From assembly GCA_039583875.1 (NCBI GenBank), contig CM077158.1, positions 232,926,453-232,990,452 on the forward strand: a stretch of 64,000 bases of DNA. The letters are read 5' to 3'. Source of the stretch: Platanthera guangdongensis. Its lineage: Eukaryota; Streptophyta; Magnoliopsida; Asparagales; Orchidaceae. Positions within the stretch are counted from its first letter, which is position 1. Each line of letters begins with the position of its first letter. The translations under genes were made by a program, and so were the position numbers. Positions 51,834 through 63,050 of the stretch are shown here, one piece after another. A model generated the notes under the pieces. It did not search any database, was not told the origin of the DNA, and saw only the letters and a list, made by a program, of their open reading frames with translations.

Positions 51834-53210
51834 ATGCCTTCCAAGCGCGCCGACAAACCGCTTCCGCAGGATCTGCAAGACCGCATCAACGCGGCACAGG
51901 TGCGAGCCAGGGCTAACAGCGCCCTGGTTGCCCCATGGCTAGCGAGACAGTCATCGGCCGCTGAGCCTTCTCTGCCCAAGAAGAAAAAGAAGGGGGCGAA
52001 GGTGGTTCAGCGGGACCTGCCCCACAAGAACAGGAGCCCGCCTCCCCCAACCCCTAGTCACGCGGACGATCCCTCGCCGCGGAAGGTAAGCTTGATTTTC
52101 CGATCACTGAAAACCAGTCGCCCAGTTGTTGACGTGATATTTCTCGCAGGAAACGGTTCCCGACGTTGCCACGTCCTCGCGAGAACCCTTGGATCCATCC
52201 TCTCGCCATCTAGAGGATCAACTGCGGGTTCCGGAGGTGGCTCCTCCACCTGACCCGAGCACCGCAGGTAACTATTCCCCTCTCGCCCTTAACGCAAATC
52301 TTTGAATGCTAAACTGTCTTTTCGCAGCGCCAGTTTTCGCACCGCCGGGTCTCGCCACCCGGGAGAGCGGGGCGAGGGCTGCGAATCAGCCGGCACCTGC
52401 GGTTGATTCCTCTCTACCGGCGGGAGGAAATACTACCGAATCTTCCGCGCCTCCGTTAGACGCCAGCCATCCTGCGGGAGAAGAGACCCCCTCCCTCGCT
52501 CCCGACCAAGCCGGGATTACCATTCGCAAAATTTACCCCCCCCCCCCCCCGGAAAAGGAAAGCCAATCCACCTACTCTTTGGAGCTGAGGGGGGGGGGGC
52601 TGGGCCTTCTCGCCTGCCGTCGACCGGGGGGCCTCGTAATGCTGCAGGTATATGGAAATTTTATCACAGCAACCCTCTAGCTCTCGATATAACAGGGATT
52701 CTTTTGCCAGGGGACATGGGCTCGCGACTCGGAGCTGAGGTAGAGGAAGAAGAAGAAGAAGAAGAAGAAGAAGAAGAAAGAGAGGGGGAAGATGGCGAGA
52801 GCTCCCCCTTCCCTTCGTCTGACGAGATGGAGGAGATCCTGACCGGTGCCGGGAGCGCTAAAAGACGGGGGAAGAAGGTTGCTGCCGTCCTATCGAAGCT
52901 CATCCGGCGAGAACGGGTCCGCGACCTCGCGGCAAAAGAGTTTCGCCAATCAGTGGAAAAGAGGCTAGAGACTCTGGAGCGGGATTATCTTATCGGCCAG
53001 ATGGACCGGCCGGGGGGGGGGGGGGGGGCTACCGCCGGATCCTCACCTGAAAGGTGCATCGAGCAAATCCGGGATCTGTCCCGCCGGGTCGACCTGGGAT
53101 GCACTGTTCTGTCGTCCTACTTCAACCCGCAGGCGCCACCCCGGACCAAGCTACGGGAGCAAGGGAAATGGTGGTGGGAGCAAGGGAAATGGCGATGGGA
53201 GCCTTATTGA
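51834..53210 (+). CDS. Antisense gene A of T2, probable four-exon gene of unknown function
   Basis: Predicted exons: 51834-52085, 52150-52267, 52328-52647 and about 52711-53210, with short GT-AG introns of about 60-64 bases; the first three join in phase. Exon 1: MPSKRADKPLPQDLQDRINA, then a KKKKKG basic patch. Exons 2-3: Pro/Ser-rich, disordered. Exon 4: a long Glu run from repeated gaagaagaag, then KLIRRERVRDLAAKEFRQSV and KRLETLERDYLIGQM (likely coiled coil). Homopolymers (C at 52537-52552, G at 52591-52600, G at 53014-53028) make the frame between exons 3 and 4 uncertain. No known domain recognised. The basic N-terminus suggests a nuclear protein (inference). T1 carries a decayed copy. 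Confidence 0.6.
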
Positions 53211-53591
53211 GCCGCGAGACCTCCCCTTCTCTTCCCCAGGCCCTCCCCTTCTCAGATGTACCCTTATTTATTCACTAGAACTGTAGCTAATAATTCTGCA
53301 CTTATCGCTTACTTTTTATCCAGTTCTCGCGCAGCGAGAGCAATAACTCTGCACTTATTGATTTTTATTATTATATGCGCATATGTTATTATCCTGGGCT
53401 CTTGGTTGGCGAGAGCTACCTTGCTTCCGCTTATCTTGCTTGTCGCACGTCATCTCACAACGCTTGCGTTAGTCATTCGGTCAATCAGTCACTATCGAGC
53501 TTGGGCGAGAAAATGAGGCGTCGATGACCTAGGACGTGCCGGCTGTACCCCCGCCGCCTTTTTGAAAACAGTCATCATGATCACGGTTTTC
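53211..53591 (+). other. Spacer between antisense genes A and B
   Basis: 3' region of gene A and upstream region of gene B. No coding is credible; a ctgcacttat repeat occurs twice (53297 and 53351). Confidence 0.45.
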
Positions 53592-53600
53592 TATAAATAG
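53592..53600 (+). promoter_or_regulatory. TATA box of antisense gene B (T2)
   Basis: tataaatag, about 170 bases upstream of the ATG at 53768, followed by a CT-rich leader. Same motif precedes gene B in T1. Confidence 0.65.
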
Positions 53601-53816
53601 GGAAGCTCACCTACCACATTCATTTCTCTGATCCCAATCTCTCTCCTCTTTTGTTGCTTTCGCGGCCTCTCCAAAGCTCTCGCTTATCTCCGCCTTCTCC
53701 TTCCGTTCTTGTACAGTTCTTGCTCTCGCCTTCTTCTTGAAGTTCTCGCCTTCTTCTCTTTATCACGATGCCAGGCGGAGGTGAGGGATGATCCAACTGT
53801 GCGGAAGCTTTCCAGA

Positions 53817-53821
53817 AGCAC
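53817..53821. repeat. Target-site duplication of T3 (agcac)
   Basis: agcac at 53817-53821 recurs at 58893-58897, next to the T3 LTR termini. Confidence 0.85.
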
Positions 53822-54889
53822 TGTTGAAACCAAAACCTTGGTCTATGTGGAGTTCGGGGTCCCTAGAAAGGGGTGACCTCACACCTACTACACTCAAGAG
53901 AACGTCACGGACCAAAGGATCAAGAAGCTAGGAACAGACCCTTGGCTCTAGCGCGGAGGTCCCACCTCACACCCGGAAGGCTACCTGAGCACTTCCCCTC
54001 CCTAGCCAATGCTCGAGCTAGGGTGCCTTGGAGCTCTCTCTACTCTATTTTGAATAAGCTAAAGGAGGAGGAAGCAAGAAGAAGATCCTCTCCAAAGGCA
54101 CCCAAGGGGGTCTATTTATAGTTTTCCAAATCCCATGGACCAAAATGACCGAAATACCCTTACGCCCAATACACCTCGGGCCAATAGAAAACAGCCACGC
54201 CGGGGGGTAAAGGGGTAATCCCCCCCCCCGAGGGTAAGACAGTAAAAGTAGGGGGGCAAGGGCGAGAAGGCTAGGCGAGCTGGCGGCTTGCGAGCTTGGC
54301 GGCCTGCGAGCTGCGGCCTGGAGAGCTGGCCTACTCGGCGAGACGGGGCAAGGCGAGCTGCGGCCTGGCGAGCTGGCCTACTTGGCGAGCCGGGGCAAGG
54401 CGAGCTGCGGCCAGGCGAGCTGGCCTACTTGGAGAGACGGCGGCCTGGGCGAGCTGCGGCCTGACGAGCTGGCCTACTTGGAGAGACGGGGGCCTGGGCG
54501 AGCTGCGGCCTGGCGAGCTGGCCTACTTGGAGAGACGGCGGCCTGGGTGAGGCGGCGGTCTGCTTGTGGGCTGGGGCGGCCTGGCTGGGTGAGCTCGGCG
54601 GCCTGGGACCGGGCTGAGGCGGCTTAGGCTGCCTGGGGCCGGGCTGAGGCGGCTTAGGCGGCCTGGGACCGGGCTGAGGCGGCTTAGGCGGCCTGGGGCC
54701 GAGCTGAGTTGGCTTAGGCGGCTTGACCGACTTCTCAAGAGTGCCTTGGGGGAGAAATATTTTCTCCCCCTACTAGTATGTTTCCAAGCCAGAGCCAAAA
54801 TTGGCCTCCGAGAGTGCAAAATCTCCAAAAAGCTTAAAAACGTGTTCGCCTTGCTTTGGGCCCACTTTTCGCGAATACGGGGTTGTACA
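53822..54889 (-). mobile_element. 3' LTR of T3 (1068 bp)
   Basis: Contains a TATA box on the minus strand (54112-54120, TATAAATAG) and, upstream of it in LTR sense, GC-rich tandem repeats (54275-54720). Confidence 0.85.
54275..54720 (-). repeat. GC-rich tandem repeats in the T3 LTR U3
   Basis: Five units of about 47-60 bases built on gcgagctgcggcctggcgag and ctggcctacttggagagac, then about five 30-base units of gcggcctgggaccgggctga. Present in both LTRs (58275-58730). Frames through them (Ala/Arg/Trp-rich) are not genes. Confidence 0.85.
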
Positions 54890-54969
54890 CAATCCCCGCT
54901 CTTTTCAAGGTTGGCACGAGCTCGGAAAGAAACATCCAACCCGACGTATTCGCGGAGTGTAACTTCCAC

Positions 54970-55510
54970 GCGGGGTCAACCTGTCATGCCAGCTATGGGG
55001 GCCTGGGTGGCGAGACCTCCTCTGGGTGAAAACACTTAGCTTCCCCGATGGGTCAACCTGTCAAGCCATCTAATGGGAGCCTAGATGACGAGACGGCCTC
55101 GGGGTCACCATCACTACCAGAGGACTTGGGCTACCACGAGAGATCAACCTGCCTTGCCAGTTAGTGAGAGCCTGGCTGAGGAGATCCTCTCGGGGGGTGG
55201 GGACTTGATCTCCCCGAGGCACATTCGACCCAACCAGCTAATGGGAGCCTGGCTGAGGAGATCCTCTCGGGGGTGGGACTTGATCTCCCCGAGGCACATT
55301 CGACCCAACCAGCTAATGGGAGCCTGGCTGAGGAGATCCTCTCGGGGGTGGGACTTGATCTCCCCGAGGCACATTCGACCCAACCAGCTAATGGGAGCCT
55401 GGCTGAGGAGACCCTCTCGGGGGTCGGACTTGATCTCCCCGAGGCACATTCGACCCAACCAGCTAATGGGAGCCTGGCTGAGGAGATCCTCTCGGGGGTG
55501 GGAAACCCGG
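54970..55510 (-). repeat. 75-bp tandem array of T3
   Basis: Regular 75-base units start at 55203, 55278, 55353 and 55428 (acttgatctccccgaggc), preceded by more diverged units from about 54970. The unit contains ccagctaatgggagcctgg, related to the core of the T1 and T2 arrays. It lies between the protease frame and the polypurine tract. Confidence 0.9.
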
Positions 55511-55651
55511 TGTGCTACTTAAATTCTATCAAATCCAACATCCTCAAAAGGGGAAAATATTGGGTTACATGATCCCCCCGACTCAGCTGGTCGGGGGCTG
55601 GACTCACTATAACATAAGAAACATACATGACTCAGCCGGGGCGTGGTTTCC

Positions 55652-57766
55652 TCAGGGGGTCTGGGCATGATCGCCGCCATCCTTCCCCTCGGAGACTTCC
55701 ATCTTGCTCAAGCTCTCCATGATCCTCTCCATCTCCTCCGCCCTCGCCAACCAAGAGATGGTGTTGACGGCCGTGAGGTAGCACTGCCTCGCCATCCTGG
55801 AGTCTCCCTTGACTCTGACCTGGATCCCTCCTGAGCTGAACTTGAGGCATTGGTGGAAGGAAGATGGCACGCAACGGAAGGCGCTGATGAGGGGCCTTCC
55901 GAAGATAGCGTTGTAGCTGCTTGGAGCGTCAACAATGACAAACCTGCAGTTCCTTGAGATCCCCCCTAACTTCACATGGAGTCCGACTCCACCCTCCACT
56001 TCCTTCCTCTCCCCTGAAAATCCAAACAGGGGTCCGTCCGAGGCCAACACCCTCCTTGGCTCTACCTTCATCTCGTAAAACGCCTTTTTGAAAATGACGT
56101 TGACGGAGCTTCCGTTGTCAACCAAGATTCGGGAGACGGTGTAGCCTTCGATGGCAGTCTGGATGACAAGCGCATCGTAAAACGGGTCCTCATGATCTGG
56201 CAAGTCCTTTACCGAGAAGGTGATCTTCTCCTCCTGGGGTGGGGTCTGGGAGGTTGAGGCGACGCTCCTTCGGTACATGACATGGAGGCTTGCCTTCCGA
56301 GTGGCCTCAACCCCCACTCCACCGTGGATCACTCCTATACCACCTCGGGTTCCCACGTCGACCCGGTCCTCGCATATGTCATCCCCACCTTCTCTGGGTA
56401 GAACCTCTTCAACCCGCACTGGCGGCTGTGGCTGGTCAGGGCCTCTTGCCCCCCTCACTTCCAGAAACTCGGGGCAGGTAGCTGTGGCGTGCCCCTCCAC
56501 CTGGTAGAAGTCACAGTATGGTAGCGCTCCTCCCCTCCTTCGGCGGGCTGGGTGTTCTCTCGTGTTTCCTCTTCTCCCTCCACCTATCGCCAAGGCCTGA
56601 TGCGGAGGGGGTAAGAGCTGCCTTGGGGCTTGCCTCTGGAAGTTATATCTCCCTTGGCCTCCCTGGAAATTCCCCGCTCCGTGGACGAGGGATCTTCCTG
56701 GACCTTGGGCAGGTCCTTCCTGCTGCCTCCAGCCTGGCTCAGGTCCCTCCTGAGCTCTCCGCTCCTCTCTCCTTCTTCCTTCCTGATGTCTCGAGCCACC
56801 TTGCTCCTTTGGCCCCGTCTCTGTTAGCTTTGCCAACTTCTTGACAAATGTCGGGTTGGCTGCCTCCATGGCTATCTCCTCAGCCGCCCTTTCCATCAGC
56901 TCCTCGAAGGAAAGGGGGGCCTTCCGGGTCAAGCTCATCTTGAAGAAGCCCTCCTTCATCCCAACGGTGAAGGCCATCTGGAGAGCATACCCTGGCATCT
57001 CCTGGACCTCCAGGATCTCCTCTTGGAATCTGTCAACGTAACAGGCCAGCGACTCCTCGGCCCCCTGCCTTATCAGGAAGATGGACTCGGGACTCCTCTT
57101 CCGCTTCTTGGAGGTGGAGAAGCGAAGCTGAAAGCTTCGGCTCAAGTCCTCAAACCCGTAGATCGACCTCGGAGGGAGTTGATGGAACCAGTCCCTTGCC
57201 TTCTCCTTCAACGTGATCGCAAAGAGGCGACACTTGAAGGCGTCCGTCATCGGCCTGATGGAGACGGCATCCTCGAACCACTGCAGATGCTGGACGGGGT
57301 CATCCTTCCCGGTATAGTAAGCCATGTCAGGCTCTCTGAACCCCTCGGGAACGGGAGCTGAGATGATCAGCTCGCTGAAGGGTGACCCCCTAAGAGGTGG
57401 TCTCGCCACCTCCACTCGCGCGACCTGCTCGCCTTGAAGGTTGGCACTCGCCGGGCTGGAGAACAGCTCCCGGCCGGTGAGGTCTCGCTAGACCCCATCT
57501 CCCATCCTCTCCTTCCCTGGCCTTCTTCCTGGTGCACTTCCTTCTCCCCCTGTTGGGGTCATCTCGCCTAGACCCCTGGGAGTCGACTCGTCGAGGGGGG
57601 AAGCTAGCTCCTGGGGGGTCGGGGTGGAGCTGCCACCCTGAGGAGCGATGCTTCACAGCATCTCCATGATGCCCTGGATGGAGGCCATGAACTCTTTCCT
57701 CCCAACGAAGGGTCCTGGGCTGGGGAGCTCGCCGAGATCATCACTACCTCCTTGACCTCCTGTCAT
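55652..57766 (-). CDS. gag: T3 gag-protease (two nonsense codons near the start)
   Basis: The frame probably starts at 57766 (MTGGQGGSDDLGELPSPG). It has TGA at 57653-57655 and TAG at 57488-57490, then is open for 587 codons from 57415. Gag core: MAYYTGKDDPVQHLQWFEDA, FKCRLFAITLKEKARDWFHQ, YVDRFQEEILEVQEMPGYAL, MKEGFFKMSLTRKAPLSFEE. One zinc-knuckle-like motif, CDFYQVEGHATATC, has Tyr in place of the second Cys. Protease: RILVDNGSSVNVIFKKAF, with the D-N-G-S-S active site usual for Tat elements, and YNAIFGRPLI. The frame ends after a short Glu-rich tail, before any RT. Use of a downstream start would give a shorter protein. Confidence 0.85.
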
Positions 57767-57821
57767 GACACTCTCCCGAGATCTTCTGTGCTGGTCACTC
57801 TCCACGCTCACCGCATCAAAA
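57767..57821 (-). other. T3 leader with candidate primer-binding site
   Basis: On the minus strand the LTR end TTTCAACA is followed by ttttgatgcggtgagcgtgg. It is not the initiator tRNA-Met complement; I cannot name the tRNA. The leader before gag is very short, about 55 bases. Confidence 0.4.
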
Positions 57822-58892
57822 TGTTGAAACCAAAAACTTGGTCTCTGTGGAGTTCGGGGTCCCTAGAAAGGGGTGACCTCAAACCTACTACACTCAAGAG
57901 AACGTCACGGACCAAAGGATCAAGAAGCTAGGAACAGACCCTCGGCTCTAGCGCGGAGGTCCCACCTCACACCCGGAAGGCTACCTGAGCACTTCCCCTC
58001 CCTAGCCAATGCTCGAGCTAGGGTGCCTTGGAGCTCTCTCTACTCTATTTTGAATAAGCTAAAGGAGGAGGAAGCAAGAAGAAGATCCTCTCCAAAGGCA
58101 CCTAAGGGGGGTCTATTTATAGTTTTTCAAATCCCATGCACCAAAATGACCGAAATACCCTTACGTCCAATACACCTCGGGCCAATAGAAAACAGCCACG
58201 CCGGGGGGTAAAGGGGTAATCCCCCCCCCCCCGAGGGCAAGACAGTAAAAGCAGGGGGGCAAGGGCGAGAAGGCTAGGCGAGCTGGCGGCTTGCGAGCTG
58301 GGCGGCCTGCGAGCTGCGGCCTAGCGAGCTGGCCTACTCGGCGAGACGGGGCAAGGCAAGCTGCGGCCTGGCGAGCTGGCCTACTTGGAGAGATGGGGCA
58401 AGGCGAGCTGCGGCCTGGTGAGCTGGCCTACTTGGAGAGACGGCGGCCTGGGCGAGCTGCGGCCTGACGAGCTGGCCTACTTGGAGAGACGGGGGCCTGG
58501 GCGAGCTGCGGCCTGGCGAGCTAGCCTACTTGGAGAGACGGCGGCCTGGGCGAGGCGGCGGTCTGCTTATGGGCTGGGGCGGCCTGGCTGGGTGAGCTCG
58601 GCGGCCTGGGACCGGGCTGAGGCGGCTTAGGCGGCCTGGGGCCGGGCTGAGGAGGCTTAGGCGGCCTGGGACCGGGCTGAGGCGGCTTAGGCGGCCTGGG
58701 GCCGGGCTTAGGCGGCTTAGGCGGCTTGACCGACTTCTCAAGAGTGCCTTGGGGGAGAAATATTTTCTCCCCCTACTAGTATGTTTCCAAGCCAGAGCCA
58801 AAATTGTCCTCTGAGAGTGCAAAATCTCCAAAAAGCTTAAAAACGTGTTCGCCTTGCTTTGGGCCCACTTTTCGCGAATACGGGGTTGTACA
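57822..58892 (-). mobile_element. 5' LTR of T3 (1071 bp)
   Basis: Copy of 53822-54889, with TATA box at 58113-58121 on the minus strand and the same GC-rich tandem repeats (58275-58730). Followed by the agcac duplication. Confidence 0.9.
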
Positions 58893-59215
58893 AGCACCTT
58901 TTTCCATCATGCACCCTCACTGTGGACGAGTTCAACCTAATCAAGACCCAATACGTTCCCGCCAGCTTCACCGCGCGGAACCCAGGCAATCATGATAAGG
59001 TAAACACCGCAGGGGAGGGGGGAGCTCGCCATCCCCATCGAGCACTTCGAGGTGGGCTTCCGCCTCCCGTTGTGGCCCGAGATGCGCCAGGCCCTCCGGT
59101 ATTACGGGGTGGTTCCCGCGTAGCTGAATCCAAATTTGGTTGCAATTCTCGTGGCTTTTATATGCTACATGTGATCCAAGAGGATCGAGTTCAGCCTGCC
59201 AATATTCCGCAAGCT

Positions 59216-59220
59216 GTTCA
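59216..59220. repeat. Target-site duplication of SL2 (gttca)
   Basis: gttca at 59216-59220 is repeated at 61244-61248. Removing SL2 and one copy joins the flanking exon of gene B in frame, which supports the boundaries independently. Confidence 0.9.
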
Positions 59221-61243
59221 TGAAAGATATAGTACCCAAACACCTAGAGGGGGGGGGGTGAATAGGTGACCAAATTCTTTTTAACTTTTTAGGCAGCAAA
59301 CAGATAATATCACAGAATTATATCTAATCTATCACAACACACATTCACCAATCACAGCAATCCGCAAATACACAGTAGACACAGAGTTTTATAGTGGTTC
59401 CCCAAGCTTTGGGTACATCCACTTTCCCCCTTCGCCTATCTAGTATTGTACTAGATTCGGTCAAACTTCTTCACTAACTCAGAACCCAAAATAGGCTCCT
59501 ACACCTCAGGCACAAGGCCCTACAACTCAGCTTTTCCACAAAGCCTACACTCAGCCACAAAGGCCTACACTCAGCCACAAAGGCCTACACTCAGCTACCA
59601 AGGCCTACACTCAGCCACCAAGGCCTACACTCAGAGATTTAACTCTCCTACCCTCAGCCTTTATAATTGCAGGCTTACAATCTCAGATCCCTAGGGATCC
59701 TACAAGTTATAATGAATACAAAATGTATAAACTCAACAACTTAGATGAAAGAGAGATAAGTTGTGAGATTCTTGATGAGTTCTTGGAAGAACTCAGCTGG
59801 ACTCAATCTGACTTAGCTTTCTTCAAAGCTTCTTGAAAGTAGAACTCAATAAGATTGACTCCTTCTGCAGTTGATCCTTGATCTCTGCTACTTAAGGTTC
59901 AGAGTAGATCTGAACCCTTCTTCTCAGTCTGGTTCCAACAACTGATTTCTTGGATGGAGCTCTCTCTCTCCAACTTCTTAGATCTTCACTTGATAGCTAG
60001 ATCTTCTTTAGACAATTACTTGATCTGAACTTTGACAACTTCAACAACAGTTTCTGTAGACTGTATAAGCCTATTTATAGGCCTTCTTCATGGTAACCGG
60101 CTGGTCCGGTCCATAACTGAATTCTGACAACTCTGATAGATGCTGTAGACCGGCTGGAATGGCAGCTGTCAAGTCATCCAGTCAGTTCTTGAAAATTCTG
60201 TAACTGTCTTTAAGTGTCGAGACTTTCTGTCTTTAAGTGTCGACACTTATAGACCAAGTGTCGACACATGTTGTCTAAGTGTCGACACTAGCCTACAAGG
60301 TGTCGACACAACTCCTTGTGTTGTAGATTTTATATCTCGACACTACTTCTTCTTCATATGTCGACACTGATAATGTGTGTCGACACAAGTACTTGTACTT
60401 CAGTATTTTGCTGAATTCTTCTAAGTGTCGACACAACACCTTTGTGTCGACACATCTTCATGTGTTGAATCTGTTAAGTGTCGGCATTGCTTCTTGGTGT
60501 CGACACATATCTTCAGTGTTGATACTTGTTGAGTGTCGACACATTGCTCTGGGTGTCGACACTTTCTTCTTCTATCGAGACTCTGGCTGAGTGTCGACAC
60601 ATCCCCTTAGTGTCGACACTTGTACTTAGAATATTTTGCTGAACTTTGCTGTTCTTTGCTAAGTGTCGACACTGCTCCTTGTGTCGACACTTTCTTCAAG
60701 TGTTGAGTCTTTAGCTAAGTGTCGACACATAGTTCTGGGTGTCGACACTTACTTCCACTGTTGACTCTTCTGCTAAGTGTCGACACATTGTTCTGGGTGT
60801 CGACACTTGTACTTAGTCTCTGCAGACTTTTGCTGAGTGTCGACACAGCCTCCAAGTGTCGACACTTTCTGATGTAGACACAGTTTTTCTGGGTGTCGAC
60901 ATAACTGCTAAGTGTCGACACTGCTTCACTGGCTTTTCTTCATTGAGTGTCGACACTTTTTTCTTGTGTCGACACTTTCTGTCTGGTGTCGACTCAGCAT
61001 CCCTGGTGGCGACACAATGACTCCAAGTGTCGACACTGCTTGTCTGGGTGTCGACACAAGTCTTCTTAAGTGTCGACACTTTCCCTCTAGGTGTCGACAC
61101 ATGGACTTAGAATTTTTCTTCTTTCCTGTAAATACTTAACCTGCACAAGTAAACTCAAAACACATCAAATACATTTTGATGTATATCATTGAGTTGGGTG
61201 AGGCTTCTTCAAATCAGGTACATTTAAACCAATGTACCCAACA
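59221..61243 (-). mobile_element. SL2: solo LTR of a Sirevirus-like copia element (2023 bp)
   Basis: On the minus strand TGTTGGGTACATTGG ... CTATATCTTTCA, duplication gttca, no internal sequence. Same family as SL1: conserved TATA block (59386-59394), cacaaaggcctacactcagc repeats (59540-59640) and a GTGTCGACAC array. Inserted in gene B of T2. Confidence 0.9.
60215..61105 (-). repeat. GTGTCGACAC palindrome array of SL2
   Basis: More than 30 GTCGAC-type cores in about 890 bases, many as perfect agtgtcgacact or gtgtcgacac, often in pairs 20-22 bases apart. Some are decayed (tgtcggcatt near 60480, gatgtagacac near 60870). Confidence 0.9.
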
Positions 61244-63050
61244 GTTCACTTTCCGCGCCAAAGGAGGGGTGGTCTTCTTCTCTGGCGAACTGCTCAAGAC
61301 GATCGGTCTCGCCAACAAGCACCATCACTGGGGCGAGAGGTTCATCTTTGTTTCCGGTGACTTCGGGAACGTGCCTCTCGCACCCATCCAATACGAGGAT
61401 GCCGCCTACAAGCCCCCCTCCCTGGGCTCGCGCGAGAGCGCCCTCCTTGAGTTCTTTGGAACCAAGGACTTTGACGTCCTCTACCTTCGGCGAGATGTTG
61501 ATTCACTCCTGCCAGTGCTCCCAGGCGAAGGTAAGGTCTCGCCTTTACCTCACTAATCCATGTTCTTTTCAAGGTTTGATCTTAGTATTGCCACTTTCAC
61601 AGGAGAGCGCGAGATCCCTCTACGCCAACCCTTTGACGAGGCTCGCGCTGGCGGGATCCAACCTCCAAAAGACCCGCTGGCTCTCGCAAAGGCCGCTGCA
61701 CATGCCTGCCGGAAAGAGCCGGCCATGCCTCCTTCATCCGGTGCCGTGAAGCGGAAGCCCGGCGCTCCTCCGCCTCAACCGATCAAAAGGCCCAAAACAA
61801 CTGATATCGAGAAGGGCAAGGCCGTTGTGGTGTCGCCCTCCCAACCTCTCCCTACAGGTCGCTCCTTTGAGGAGGTCTTGCAGGCTGTCAGCGAGATCAC
61901 AGCCACCAGTGGCGGCCCTGAGGCCCCTGCCGAGAACCCTCAGGCCCCTGGTGCTGCAGAGAGCGAGGGTGCCGCCGTCGGGACCTCCGGCCAGCCCCTG
62001 TCTGGAGAGGTGCCGCGGGGCCATCGCAATTTTGGTCTCGGCATGAGGTGCCTGGACGCGGAGAACAAGCCGCTGCTTCAGTGGGATCCCGACGCCAACA
62101 AAGTCTCGATCTCGTCCCTCTTGCCAAGCTGGGCAGAGCGAGATGAGGTTACCAGCGAGGCTTTCGCCTTAGGTTACTGCCTCTACAGCCGGGAGGATGC
62201 CAGTGTCTACGACAGGATGTCGACCCGTCTGCTGGCTTACGATTCTACTCGCGCCCTGATGCGCGGGCTGGAGCTTGCGCACATGTGTGCTCGCCGGAGC
62301 ATCACAATAGACCGCAATTTTCAGGATATGTTCAAGGCTAGGGATGATGCGGTGGCTCAGGCGGCTACTCTAGCTAAGGAGCTGGCCGAGGCCCAGCAAC
62401 TGCTATCTTCGCGCCAGGCGGAAGGGGTAAGCGAGATCTTTCACAGCGCTTGCTCTCGCTACTTTAACTCCTCTCTTTTATGCTAACCTTTTGCTGCTCA
62501 GGATTCCGCCCAAGTAACGCTTCGCGAGGAGCTATCCCAAGCTCGATACGACAACATCCTCCTGAGGGAGCAGATTGCGCGCCTGGAGGCGAGTGCGGCC
62601 CCCCCGCTGGACGAGAGACTGAAGAGCCGGTACTACTCGGTCTATGACATCGACAAGCTGCTCCAGGCCAACGCGCGGGCTACAGTCAGGTTGACGCTGG
62701 AGACGCTGCGAGACGTCAACTGCTGGGATTGGAGGGGCAAAGACATCACCGCCCAACAGCTCGCTCCCTGGCTCTTCGAGCCCATTCCAAAGCCCCGGGC
62801 ACCCCTGATACCCCACACTCGGATGTCCCGAAATCCCCTGCAGCGGGTGGCGAGACCTCCGGAGAGAGCTCCGGCGAAAGCTCCAGCGGGAGCTCTGAGG
62901 GGTACAGCTTGTCTCCTTGAGGGGCCCCTTTTTCTTTTCTTTCTGCCTCAATGTAAAGCGCAAGACGCTCTAAGCTTGTACTTATATAATATATTTATTG
63001 CAAATGTTTTCATTGTGAATGCCTCGTCCTGTTATTGTGAATGTGCTTGA

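Larger units (their letters stand above)
53822..58892 (-). mobile_element. T3: non-autonomous Tat-type gypsy derivative (gag-protease only)
   Basis: LTRs of 1068 and 1071 bp (minus-strand TGTACAACCCCG ... TTTCAACA) with the duplication agcac. Internal order on the minus strand: candidate primer site, gag-protease frame (57766-55652), tandem array, polypurine tract. No RT, RNase H, integrase or antisense genes. It is related to T2 by LTR ends, polypurine tract and array core, so could use T2-like enzymes. The LTRs are close to identical, with scattered differences, so the insertion is fairly recent. Confidence 0.9.
53768..63050 (+). pseudogene. Antisense gene B of T2 (Transposase_28-like), split by T3 and SL2
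   Basis: Coding pieces: 53768-53821, 58893-59220, 61249-61530, 61603-62426 and 62502 to 62920 or 63050; 53822-58897 is T3 with one duplication, and 59221-61248 is SL2 with one duplication. GT-AG introns at 61531-61602 and 62427-62501 are in phase. Motifs: IPIEHFEVGFRLPLWPEM, QFTFRAKGGVVFF-type core, GERFIFVSGDFGNVPLAPI, VSISSLLPSWAERDEVTSEA, FALGYCLYSREDASVYDRM, MRGLELAHMCARRS, then a coiled coil (LREEL, LLREQIARLEAS). Two stops and a G-run frameshift lie in 59000-59160, plus one stop close to the start codon. The C-terminus is ambiguous: the in-phase frame ends at 63050, a Ser/Gly-rich frame at 62920. The family is common in plant gypsy elements; its function is unknown. Confidence 0.7.

Noticed and set aside
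54296..54627. Ala/Arg/Trp-rich frames in the T3 LTR
   Set aside because: Arise from GC-rich LTR tandem repeats and recur identically at 58385-58630.
55085..55572. Repeat-protein frame with LISPRHIRPNQLMGAWLRR units
   Set aside because: Translation of the 75-bp array of T3 (unit is 25 codons); both strands are open, as expected for a repeat.
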